Program-made: the position numbers and the translations under genes
Notes under the pieces: model-generated
The model's database searches: none
What the model was told of the DNA's origin: nothing
What the model saw: only the letters and a program-made list of their open reading frames with translations
DNA from: Rhizobium sp. Root1334
Lineage (GTDB): Bacteria; Pseudomonadota; Alphaproteobacteria; Rhizobiales; Rhizobiaceae
Direction: 5' to 3'
DNA: 64,000 nucleotides
Assembly (NCBI RefSeq): GCF_001426665.1
Contig: NZ_LMEY01000029.1
Coordinates: 198,654-262,653, forward strand
Shown: positions 57,133 to 64,000 of the stretch, piece after piece
Layout: each line of letters opens with the position of its first letter
How positions within the stretch are numbered: the stretch's first letter is position 1

Positions 57133-57909
57133 ATGAAATGGGTTCCCACACTTCTCGCCGCTGCTGCCTTCGCCCAGCTGGTTTCGTTCGGTACCGCTCA
57201 CGCCGGTGAAAACCTCGAAGCCGTCAAGTCGGCTGGCGCGCTGAAGATCGGCACGGAAGGCACCTACGCTCCGTTCACCTATCATGACGAAAGCGGCAAG
57301 CTCGTCGGCTTCGACGTCGAAATCGGCGAAGCGGTCGCCAAGAAGCTGGGCGTCAAGGCCGAATTCCTCGAAGGCAAGTGGGACGGGCTGATCGCCGGCC
57401 TCGACGCCAACCGCTACGACGCCGTCATCAACCAGGTCGGCATCACCGAAGAGCGCAAGAAGAAGTACGACTTCTCCGAGCCCTATATCGCCTCCAAGGC
57501 CGTTTTGATCGTCAAGTCGGATAATGCCGACATCAAGGATTTCCCAGACCTGAAGGGCAAGAACGCGGCTCAGTCGCTGACCAGCAATTTCGGCAAGCTG
57601 GCAACGGCTTCCGGTGCTGAACTCGTCGGCACCGACGGTTTCGACCAGTCGATCCAGCTGGTTTTGACCGGCCGCGCCGATGCGACGATCAACGACAGCC
57701 TGTCCTTTCTCGACTTCAAGAAGAAGAAGCCCGATGCGCCGGTGAAAATCGCTGCCGAGCAGGCCAATGCCGACTATTCCGGCATCATCGTCCGCAAGGG
57801 CGAGCCTGAACTTCTCGAAGCCATCAACAAGGCGCTGGTCGACATCAAGGCCGATGGCACCTACGACGCCATCTCGCAGAAGTATTTCGGCGCAGACGTT
57901 TCGAAATAA
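57133..57909 (+). CDS. Polar amino-acid ABC transporter substrate-binding protein
   Basis: A 258-aa periplasmic binding protein (family 3, FliY/GlnH-like). The signal peptide ends near AHA (residue 24). ALKIGTEGTYAPFTYHDESGKLVGFDVEIGEAVAKKLG and FLEGKWDGLIAGLDANRYDAVINQVGITEERKKKYDFSEPY are the family core. The Arg/Asp set for alpha-amino and carboxylate groups is present. Likely ligands are cystine or a polar amino acid, by family only. ATG 57133; a longer frame from 57049 is rejected. Confidence 0.92.
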   Translation: MKWVPTLLAAAAFAQLVSFGTAHAGENLEAVKSAGALKIGTEGTYAPFTYHDESGKLVGFDVEIGEAVAKKLGVKAEFLEGKWDGLIAGLDANRYDAVINQVGITEERKKKYDFSEPYIASKAVLIVKSDNADIKDFPDLKGKNAAQSLTSNFGKLATASGAELVGTDGFDQSIQLVLTGRADATINDSLSFLDFKKKKPDAPVKIAAEQANADYSGIIVRKGEPELLEAINKALVDIKADGTYDAISQKYFGADVSK

Positions 57910-57916
57910 CCTTTAA

Positions 57917-57950
57917 AACGGCGCGGCGGGACAGGTTTCGCCGCGCCGTT
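57917..57950 (+). other. Strong stem-loop between binding-protein and permease genes
   Basis: A 12-bp perfect stem (57917-57928 with 57939-57950) and a 10-base loop, followed by TCTGTG rather than a T-run. It starts seven bases after the binding-protein stop. It probably protects the upstream messenger end or causes partial attenuation, the common way to make more binding protein than membrane subunits. Confidence 0.75.
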
Positions 57951-58017
57951 CTGTGAACTATAAGACATGATCCGTTCCGGCATCCGGGGCGGATCATGTC
58001 GTTTGAAAGGCCCGCCC

Positions 58018-58698
58018 GTGCCCCCTTGGCTTCAACTGATGCTCGATTCACTCTGGCCGCTGCTACGCGCCGGGCTGATCTTCACCATTCCGCTGACACT
58101 GTTGTCGTTCACATTCGGACTGGCGCTGGGCCTATTAACTGCTGTCGTGCGGCTATTCGGCCCGCGGCCACTGGCCGCCGTAGCGCGGTTTTACGTCTGG
58201 GTCATTCGCGGTACGCCGCTGCTCGTCCAGCTCTTTGTGATTTTTTACGGGCTGCCCGCCGTCGGCATCCTGCTCGACGCCTTCCCGGCGGCCCTGATCG
58301 GCTTCACACTGAATATTGGCGCCTACACATCCGAAATTATCCGGGCGGTCATCTCGTCAGTGCCGCGCGGCCAGTGGGAGGCGGCCTATTCGATCGGCAT
58401 GAGCTGGAGCCAAGCGATGCGGCGCACCATCCTGCCGCAGGCAGCACGTGTCGCCGTACCGCCTTTGTCGAATACCTTTATATCGCTGGTGAAAGATACG
58501 TCACTTGCGGCGGCGATCACGGTCCCCGAACTGTTCCAGACTGCGCAGCGCATTGTTGCCACCACCTATGAACCGTTGATCCTCTATATCGAGGCAGCCC
58601 TGCTCTATCTGGCCTTGAGCTCCGTTCTCTCCGCGCTGCAGGTCCGGCTGGAAAAACGCTTCGCCCGCTATGGCGGTTTCCTGGAGGCGCGCACATGA
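58018..58698 (+). CDS. Polar amino-acid ABC transporter permease (HisM/GlnP type)
   Basis: A 226-aa permease with five to six helices. It carries the family signature VIRGTPLLVQLFVIFYGLP, the EAA loop EAAYSIGMSWSQAMRRTILPQAARVAVPPLSN, and SLVKDTSLAAAIT. The GTG at 58018 (after AAAGG, seven-base spacing) is preferred to the ATG at 57967. It is read with the binding protein after the stem-loop and overlaps the ATPase start by four bases. One permease gene implies a homodimer. Confidence 0.92.
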   Translation: MPPWLQLMLDSLWPLLRAGLIFTIPLTLLSFTFGLALGLLTAVVRLFGPRPLAAVARFYVWVIRGTPLLVQLFVIFYGLPAVGILLDAFPAALIGFTLNIGAYTSEIIRAVISSVPRGQWEAAYSIGMSWSQAMRRTILPQAARVAVPPLSNTFISLVKDTSLAAAITVPELFQTAQRIVATTYEPLILYIEAALLYLALSSVLSALQVRLEKRFARYGGFLEART

Positions 58699-59456
58699 TC
58701 GAGCTCACCCATATCGAAAAACGCTTCGGCGATAACGTCGTCCTGAAGGATATCAGCGTGCGGATTGCCGAAGGCACCGTGACTGCGCTGGTCGGCCCTT
58801 CCGGCGGCGGCAAGAGCACGATGCTGCGCTGCGTCAACCTTCTGGAAATCCCGACCGCCGGAACGATCCGGCTGGGCGAGGAAGAAATCACCTTCGAGCC
58901 GAACAGGAAGACAGGCTGGGACGCGATCCAGCGCCTGCGCCGCCAGACCGGCATGGTCTTCCAGAATTTCCAGCTTTTCCCGCATCAGACTGCCATTGAA
59001 AACGTCATGGAGGGCCTAGTCACGGTCTTGAAATGGCCGAAGGAGAAGGCAAGAGCCCGCGCACAGGAATTGCTCGAAAAGGTCGGCATGGCGCATAAGG
59101 CAGATGCCTGGCCCGCGACGCTCTCCGGTGGCCAGCAACAACGTGTTGCCATCGCCCGTGCGCTTGCCCCTTCGCCTCGTGTGCTGCTCTGCGACGAGCC
59201 GACCTCGGCGCTCGATCCGGAACTGGCGGAAGAAGTCGTCGAAGTGCTGAACCGGCTTGCAGCCGAAGGCACGACGATGATCATGGCGACCCACGACCTG
59301 CGCCTCGCCTCCAAGGTCGCCCACCAGGTCCTGTTCCTCGACGGAGGCCTGATCGTCGAGAGCGGCGCACCGAAAAACATCTTCCAGACGCCCGAACGGG
59401 ATCGGACGAAAAAGTTCATCTCATCGCTGAGTGCGGGCAATAATTACGATATTTGA
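58695..59456 (+). CDS. Polar amino-acid ABC transporter ATPase (GlnQ/HisP type)
   Basis: A 253-aa ATPase with Walker A GPSGGGKST (34-42), LSGGQQQRVAIARAL signature and Walker B VLLCDEPTSALD. RRQTGMVFQNFQLFPHQTAIENV is typical of the GlnQ group. It is coupled to the permease by ATGA and completes the importer. It ends 83 bases from the convergent EamA gene. Confidence 0.94.
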   Translation: MIELTHIEKRFGDNVVLKDISVRIAEGTVTALVGPSGGGKSTMLRCVNLLEIPTAGTIRLGEEEITFEPNRKTGWDAIQRLRRQTGMVFQNFQLFPHQTAIENVMEGLVTVLKWPKEKARARAQELLEKVGMAHKADAWPATLSGGQQQRVAIARALAPSPRVLLCDEPTSALDPELAEEVVEVLNRLAAEGTTMIMATHDLRLASKVAHQVLFLDGGLIVESGAPKNIFQTPERDRTKKFISSLSAGNNYDI

Positions 59457-59539
59457 CGATGAAATTGACGGTTTGTGTCTAACGCGCAACTCTAGCAATG
59501 CACCATTCGCTCAGCCGCAAGGGTTCAATACCGGGAGTT

Positions 59540-60448
59540 TTAGCGGCGGACGAAACTCTGACTTTGAGCCAGTGTCTTGCTCGCTTTGTGCTGCCGCTTC
59601 GATTTTTTCAAAACGTCAAAGATGACCGCCGCCATGACCAAGCTGCCTCCAACCCAGGTGGCCCAAGCGGGAAGCTCCCCGAAGGCCAGCCAGACCCAGA
59701 GCGGTGCGAGCGGGTTTTCCATGCTGCCTATGAGCGCGGAACGGGTTGCGGAAATCAGCCTCGTCCCGACCGTCATCAACAACAGTCCGAGCCCGAATTG
59801 GACAGTTCCGAACAGCACAAGATCAAACATGGCAGCCACCGTCACCTGCATGGGATCGGCGAATGGCAGGGCCACAAGTGCGCAGACAAAGGCAGATAGG
59901 CACGCAGCCGGAAGCATGGACACATGCCGGTTCTTGCGAATGACCACGATCATAGCTGCATACGATAGCGCCATCGCCGTCGCGAAGCCGTAGCCCGTCA
60001 GATAGCCAACGGAGGCTTGCGGATTGACAATAATCATGACGCCGACCAGCGCTGTGAGACTGGCAGCCCATGTCGTCCAGTCTTCCCGCTCCCCTGTAAA
60101 GATCAGGGCGAGCATGGCAGTCATGAACGGAATTGCGGCATGAATTGTCATGACGTCTGCTACTGGAGCCAGACGCAGCGCGTTGATGAAGCAAATCGTC
60201 GCGAGCGTGGACAGCATCATCACCCAAAGGCCGGGCGCCCCGATGGCGCGGATCGCTTCCCACAAGCCTTTCCGGTACCACCACGCAACATAAGCGCCGA
60301 TGAAGAGCCCACCGAAGATTCCCCGCCAGAACAGAACAGTCCAGACATCGAGCGTAATCAATCGGGTGAAGTATCCAGACAAGCTGTAGGCAACCGCGGA
60401 CCCTATAATCAGCAGCGTGCCGAGCCATTTGTTTTGATCGTCTTGCAT
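59540..60448 (-). CDS. EamA/DMT family transporter
   Basis: A 302-aa ten-helix drug/metabolite transporter with two EamA repeats (opening LGTLLIIGSAVAYSLSGYFTRLI and the second AMALSYAAMIVVIRKNRH). A charged tail KKSKRQHKASKTL follows the last helix. It is divergent from a WYL regulator over 79 bases containing a sharp inverted repeat, so that regulator probably controls it. The substrate is unknown. Confidence 0.9.
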   Translation of the reverse strand: MQDDQNKWLGTLLIIGSAVAYSLSGYFTRLITLDVWTVLFWRGIFGGLFIGAYVAWWYRKGLWEAIRAIGAPGLWVMMLSTLATICFINALRLAPVADVMTIHAAIPFMTAMLALIFTGEREDWTTWAASLTALVGVMIIVNPQASVGYLTGYGFATAMALSYAAMIVVIRKNRHVSMLPAACLSAFVCALVALPFADPMQVTVAAMFDLVLFGTVQFGLGLLLMTVGTRLISATRSALIGSMENPLAPLWVWLAFGELPAWATWVGGSLVMAAVIFDVLKKSKRQHKASKTLAQSQSFVRR

Positions 60449-60487
60449 TGTTGCCCCCTTGCGTCCGGGGCTTTGTACTCCGATGCT

Positions 60488-60507
60488 ACTGACACCGTTT
60501 TGTCAGT
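60488..60507. promoter_or_regulatory. Inverted repeat between eamA and WYL-regulator genes
   Basis: ACTGACA (60488-60494) and TGTCAGT (60501-60507) are perfect 7-bp inverted arms with a six-base spacer, 40 bases from the eamA ATG and 21 from the regulator GTG. It is a strong operator candidate by symmetry and place. Confidence 0.55.
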
Positions 60508-60527
60508 GGTGTTTGGGAGGTTCATGC

Positions 60528-61214
60528 GTGCGCCGCGCCGATCGTCTTTTTGATATCATCCAGGCATTGCGCGGAAAGACGCAGCCCACAACAGCCTCTG
60601 CGCTGGCGCAAAAATTGGAAGTCACGACCCGAACCGTCTACCGCGACATTGCGACGTTGCAGGCACGCCGTATCCCAATCGAGGGAGAACCCGGGCTTGG
60701 ATACTTCCTTCGCAAGGGGTTCGACCTCCCGCCGCTGATGTTTACGATGGAGGAGGTCGAGGCGATCACGGTTGGCGCCAACCTCGTGCATCGCATTCGC
60801 GATCCGAAACTGCAGGAAGCTGCGGAGAGTGTGCTGAACAAGCTTCAGCACACTGTACCGAAGGAGTTGCGCTCTTACCTGGCATCTCCGAGATTCTATG
60901 TATCGGAAGGGGATACAGTCCGCCCCGACGGGATCGAACTGCTCGCTGTGCGCAATGCCATCCGCACGTGCCGCAAGATCAATATCACCTATATTGACGA
61001 GCAGCAGCGCCGGTCGCGACGGACGATCTGGCCGATCGCCACGGTTTATTATGTCGATGTCACGCTGATTGCCGCATGGTGCGAGCTGCGCGAGGACTAC
61101 CGGCATTTCCGCGCCGACCGCATAGCCATGTCTGAAGTGCTCGAAGAACGCTTTGCCACCGACAGCAGCGCGATGATGGCCGAATGGATGGCGAAGCGTT
61201 CGCTGAAACCTTAA
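60528..61214 (+). CDS. HTH-11/WYL domain transcriptional regulator (YafY-like)
   Basis: A 228-aa regulator. The N-terminal HTH_11 domain reads ADRLFDIIQALRGKTQPTTASALAQKLEVTTRTVYRDIATLQ, and the C-terminal WYL-type domain shows YIDEQQRRSRRTIWPIATVYYVDVTLIAAWCELREDYRHFRADRI, with W-Y-V in place of the canonical W-Y-L. The GTG start at 60528 has GGGAGG seven bases upstream. An overlapping ATG is out of frame. It is divergent from the EamA gene and probably regulates it. Confidence 0.92.
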   Translation: MRRADRLFDIIQALRGKTQPTTASALAQKLEVTTRTVYRDIATLQARRIPIEGEPGLGYFLRKGFDLPPLMFTMEEVEAITVGANLVHRIRDPKLQEAAESVLNKLQHTVPKELRSYLASPRFYVSEGDTVRPDGIELLAVRNAIRTCRKINITYIDEQQRRSRRTIWPIATVYYVDVTLIAAWCELREDYRHFRADRIAMSEVLEERFATDSSAMMAEWMAKRSLKP

Positions 61215-61245
61215 GGTTCTGCGAGAAAATCTTTACCGCCGATCA

Positions 61246-61272
61246 CGGCCGGGGTTTTACCCGGCCGTTTTG
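61246..61272 (+). terminator. Terminator of the WYL regulator gene
   Basis: ACGGCCGGG (61246-61254) pairs with CCCGGCCGT (61261-61269) over a six-base loop and is followed by TTTG; it lies between the convergent regulator and pyc genes. Confidence 0.85.
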
Positions 61273-61288
61273 CATCGATAGGGAGGCA

Positions 61289-64000
61289 TCAAGCCCCATA
61301 GACGATCAGAAGATCCTTGGTATCGATCTGGTCACCGGTCTTGACGAGAACTTCGGCGATCGTGCCGTCCTTTTCCGCATGCAGCGCCGTTTCCATCTTC
61401 ATCGCTTCGATGGATAGCAGCACGTCGCCGGATTTGACCGCCTGTCCCGCGGATACCGAGACCGTCGAGATAACGCCCGGCATCGGCGCACCGAGATGGG
61501 CCGCATTGCCGAGATCGGCCTTGCGGCGGGCTGTGCTCGATGCCGCGCGGTTGCGGTCGGGAACCTTGATCAGGCGCGGCTGGCCGTTGATCTCGAAGAA
61601 CACCTTGACCATTGCCTGCTCGTCCGGCTCGCTCATGGCCTGATGCTGGACGACCAGCGAGACGCCTTTTTCAAGCTCCGGCAGCAATTCTTCACCGGCG
61701 GTCAAACCGTAGAAATAGGCCGGTGTCGGAAGCACGCTAACCGGGCCATACGTGTCGGCGGCCAGCGCGTAGTCGGTGAAGACCTTCGGATACATCAGGT
61801 ACGAAGCGAACTCGCAGTCGCTGACGGCGCGCTCCAGTTTGGTCTCGATCGCCTTGCGTTCGGCATCGAGGTCGGCGTCGGCAAGCAGCGAACCGGGACG
61901 TTCCGTATAGGGTTTTTCACCCTTCAGCGCCTTTTCCTGAAGCGCCTTCGGCCATCCGCCCGGAGGCTGACCGAGATCGCCCTTCAGCATCGACACGACC
62001 GAATCCGGGAAGGACACGTCCTTGGCCGGGTTCTTCACATCGGCAACCGTCAGATCCTGGGAGACCATCATCAGCGCCATATCGCCGACCACCTTGGATG
62101 ACGGCGTTACCTTGACGATATCACCGAACATCTGGTTGGCATCGGCATAGGCCTGCGCCACCTGATGCCAGCGGGTTTCAAGACCGAGCGAGCGGGCCTG
62201 TTCCTTGAGATTGGTGAACTGGCCACCCGGCATTTCGTGCAGATAGACTTCCGATGCTGGCCCCTTGAGATCACTTTCGAACGCGGCGTACTGGTTGCGC
62301 ACGGCCTCCCAGTAGAACGAGATGCGGCGGATCCATTCGGGATCGAGGCCCGGATCGCGTTCCGAGCCACGGAGGGCCTCGACGATTGAACCGAGGCAGG
62401 GCTGCGAAGTATTGCCGGAGAAAGCGTCCATCGCCGCATCGACGACATCGACACCGGCATCCACGGCAGCAAGGACGGTCGCGGCCGAGATGCCCGATGT
62501 ATCATGCGTGTGGAAATGGATCGGCAAGTCGGTTGCTTCGCGCAACGCCTTGAACAGGACCGTGGCAGCAGCCGGCTTCAACAGGCCCGCCATGTCCTTC
62601 AGCGCGATCATGTGGGCGCCGGCCCGTTCAAGCTCTGCAGCCAGCGCGGTATAGTATTTCAGGTCGTACTTCGGGCGGGCGGAGTTGAGGATATCGCCGG
62701 TATAGCAGATCGCCGCCTCGCAGATCTTGTTCTCTTCCGCCACCGCATCCATCGAGACGCGCATGTTGTCGACCCAGTTCAGGCAATCGAACACGCGGAA
62801 AACGTCGATGCCGCCCCGAGCCGCCTGACGAACAAAATATTTGACGACATTGTCGGGATAGTTCTTGTAGCCGACGCCATTGGCACCGCGCAGCAGCATC
62901 TGCAGCAGCAGGTTCGGCGCATCCTCGCGCACCTTGGCAAGGCGCTCCCACGGATCTTCCGTCAGGAAGCGCATTGAAACGTCGAATGTCGCGCCGCCCC
63001 AGCATTCGAGCGAAAACAGCGTCGGCAGCGTGCGGGCATAGGTTCCGGCGATCCGGGCGATGTCATAGGTGCGCACGCGGGTGGCGAGCAGCGACTGATG
63101 GCCATCGCGCATCGTCGTATCGGTCAGGAGCACACGCTTTTCGGCGCGCACCCATTCGGCGAATTTCTTCGGCCCGAGCGCATCGAGCTTCTGCTTGGTG
63201 CCGTCAACGATCTCGCCCTGGCTGCGCGGGATGACCGGCTTTGCCGCATCGGCGCTGGGCTTCGGGCGGCCCTTGGCTTCCGGGTGGCCGTTGACGGTGA
63301 CGTCAGCAAGATAGGTCAGCAGCTTGGTGGCACGGTCCTGGCGCTTGACCTGCTGGAACAGTTCCGGTGTCGTGTCGATGAACCGGGTCGTGTAGCTGTT
63401 ATCCTTGAACTTCGGATGCGTGATGATCGCTTCAAGGAAGGTCAGGTTGGTGGCAACGCCGCGGATACGGAACTCGCGCAGGGCGCGGTCCATGCGGGCA
63501 ATCGTCTCCTGCGGGCTCGGCGACCAGGCGGTAACCTTCACCAGCAGCGGATCGTAATAGCGGGTGATGACAGCGCCGGGATAGGCCGTACCGCCGTCGA
63601 GGCGGATGCCGAAGCCGGAGGCCGAACGGTAGCCGGTGATACGGCCATAGTCGGGAATGAAGTTCTGCTCGGGGTCTTCCGTGGTGATGCGGCACTGCAG
63701 GGCATGACCGTTGAGACGGATGTCTTCCTGTTTCGGAACGCCGGATTCCGGCGTGCCGATGGCAAAGCCTTCGAGAATATGGATCTGCGCCTTGACGATA
63801 TCGATGCCGGTAACGACCTCGGTAACGGTGTGCTCGACCTGGATGCGCGGGTTGACTTCGATGAAGTAGAATTTGCCCGAGTCCATATCCATCAGATATT
63901 CGACGGTGCCGGCGCCGACATAGTTCGTCGCCTTGGCGATTTTTGTCGAATAGGACGCCAGCTCCTGCCGCTGGGCTTCACTCAGATACGGTGCCGGCGC
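61289..64000 (-). CDS. pyc: Pyruvate carboxylase, 5' end outside the window
   Basis: Partial gene; the frame stays open to the window edge, and the ATG at 63892 is internal because 36 codons upstream still read PYC sequence (GAGTVEYLMDMDSGKFYFIEV). The visible part has the biotin-carboxylase C-terminal half, the carboxyltransferase TIM barrel (RVLLTDTTMRDGHQSLLATRVR, FDCLNWV, HFHTHDTSG) and the biotinyl domain with EAMKMETAL, in which Lys carries biotin. It forms oxaloacetate from pyruvate for anaplerosis. About 904 residues are seen of the roughly 1150 usual. Confidence 0.96.
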   Translation of the reverse strand, partial: APAPYLSEAQRQELASYSTKIAKATNYVGAGTVEYLMDMDSGKFYFIEVNPRIQVEHTVTEVVTGIDIVKAQIHILEGFAIGTPESGVPKQEDIRLNGHALQCRITTEDPEQNFIPDYGRITGYRSASGFGIRLDGGTAYPGAVITRYYDPLLVKVTAWSPSPQETIARMDRALREFRIRGVATNLTFLEAIITHPKFKDNSYTTRFIDTTPELFQQVKRQDRATKLLTYLADVTVNGHPEAKGRPKPSADAAKPVIPRSQGEIVDGTKQKLDALGPKKFAEWVRAEKRVLLTDTTMRDGHQSLLATRVRTYDIARIAGTYARTLPTLFSLECWGGATFDVSMRFLTEDPWERLAKVREDAPNLLLQMLLRGANGVGYKNYPDNVVKYFVRQAARGGIDVFRVFDCLNWVDNMRVSMDAVAEENKICEAAICYTGDILNSARPKYDLKYYTALAAELERAGAHMIALKDMAGLLKPAAATVLFKALREATDLPIHFHTHDTSGISAATVLAAVDAGVDVVDAAMDAFSGNTSQPCLGSIVEALRGSERDPGLDPEWIRRISFYWEAVRNQYAAFESDLKGPASEVYLHEMPGGQFTNLKEQARSLGLETRWHQVAQAYADANQMFGDIVKVTPSSKVVGDMALMMVSQDLTVADVKNPAKDVSFPDSVVSMLKGDLGQPPGGWPKALQEKALKGEKPYTERPGSLLADADLDAERKAIETKLERAVSDCEFASYLMYPKVFTDYALAADTYGPVSVLPTPAYFYGLTAGEELLPELEKGVSLVVQHQAMSEPDEQAMVKVFFEINGQPRLIKVPDRNRAASSTARRKADLGNAAHLGAPMPGVISTVSVSAGQAVKSGDVLLSIEAMKMETALHAEKDGTIAEVLVKTGDQIDTKDLLIVYGA

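Noticed and set aside
63892-64000. ATG at 63892 as the pyruvate carboxylase start
   Set aside because: The frame upstream still encodes biotin-carboxylase sequence to the window edge, so the true start is outside.

Overview
The window looks like a stretch of the main chromosome of a Rhizobiaceae alphaproteobacterium (Agrobacterium/Rhizobium/Neorhizobium-like). The evidence is high-GC codon use, Rhizobiales-specific families (UPF0314/DUF2585, DUF2794, DUF1223, CarD, IalB-like, PhaR/AniA) and familiar rhizobial gene orders: dapF-mtaB-ftsY-yciB-UPF0314, ccmABCDG beside acnA, ialB-rlmN-ABC transporter, carD-fdxA-S4-helicase, phbBA/phaR, mtgA-polyprenyl synthase. The species cannot be fixed from this sequence. 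No rRNA, tRNA, CRISPR array, transposase, integrase or prophage gene was seen; most of the window is core genome.

Layout. 0.3-5.6 kb: lysine/peptidoglycan precursor synthesis (dapF), tRNA methylthiolation (mtaB), SRP receptor (ftsY) and two coupled membrane proteins, all on +. 5.9-9.1 kb: cytochrome c maturation operon on the minus strand, transcribed ccmA-B-C-D-G, including a ccmD of 56 residues. 9.3-12.0 kb: aconitase, followed by a clear terminator. 12.2-15.2 kb: secreted thioredoxin-like DUF1223 protein, DUF2794, acetyltransferase, Bax-inhibitor-like membrane protein. 15.5-19.5 kb: YbbAP-like ABC exporter divergent from a TesA-like esterase. 19.6-24.5 kb: thpR, low-molecular-weight phosphatase, pterin dehydratase, DUF1232, ECF sigma factor, IalB-like protein, rlmN. 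24.6-27.4 kb: three-gene ABC importer. 27.4-38.8 kb: LysE exporters, ParDE-type toxin-antitoxin pair, argG, MarR/MFS pair, Met-rich secreted protein, M3 peptidase, PhoD-like phosphatase, typA. 38.9-44.8 kb: gfa, carD, fdxA, S4 RNA-binding protein and a large SUV3-like helicase. 45.7-48.5 kb: polyhydroxybutyrate genes phbB, phbA and divergent phaR. 48.6-54.2 kb: membrane protein, rpmF, GST, mtgA, polyprenyl synthase, LysE, ispG. 54.4-61.2 kb: DeoR-VOC-MFS operon divergent from a polar amino-acid ABC importer, then an EamA transporter divergent from a WYL regulator. 61.3 kb to the end: pyruvate carboxylase, cut by the window edge.

The most unusual features are non-coding or repeat-derived. (1) A gene-free, relatively AT-rich island at 44.83-45.70 kb holds 12 GANTC (CcrM) sites in about 550 bp, a duplicated 13-mer, an A/T-rich block, a TTAACCAT motif and a near-consensus DnaA box. 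(2) A two-armed palindromic element of the kind scattered between genes here (128-260, 5736-5871, 8217-8393, 54301-54417) also lies in frame inside the acidic N-terminal region of ftsY. (3) Several compact inverted or phased direct repeats next to MarR, DeoR and WYL regulators make testable operator candidates.
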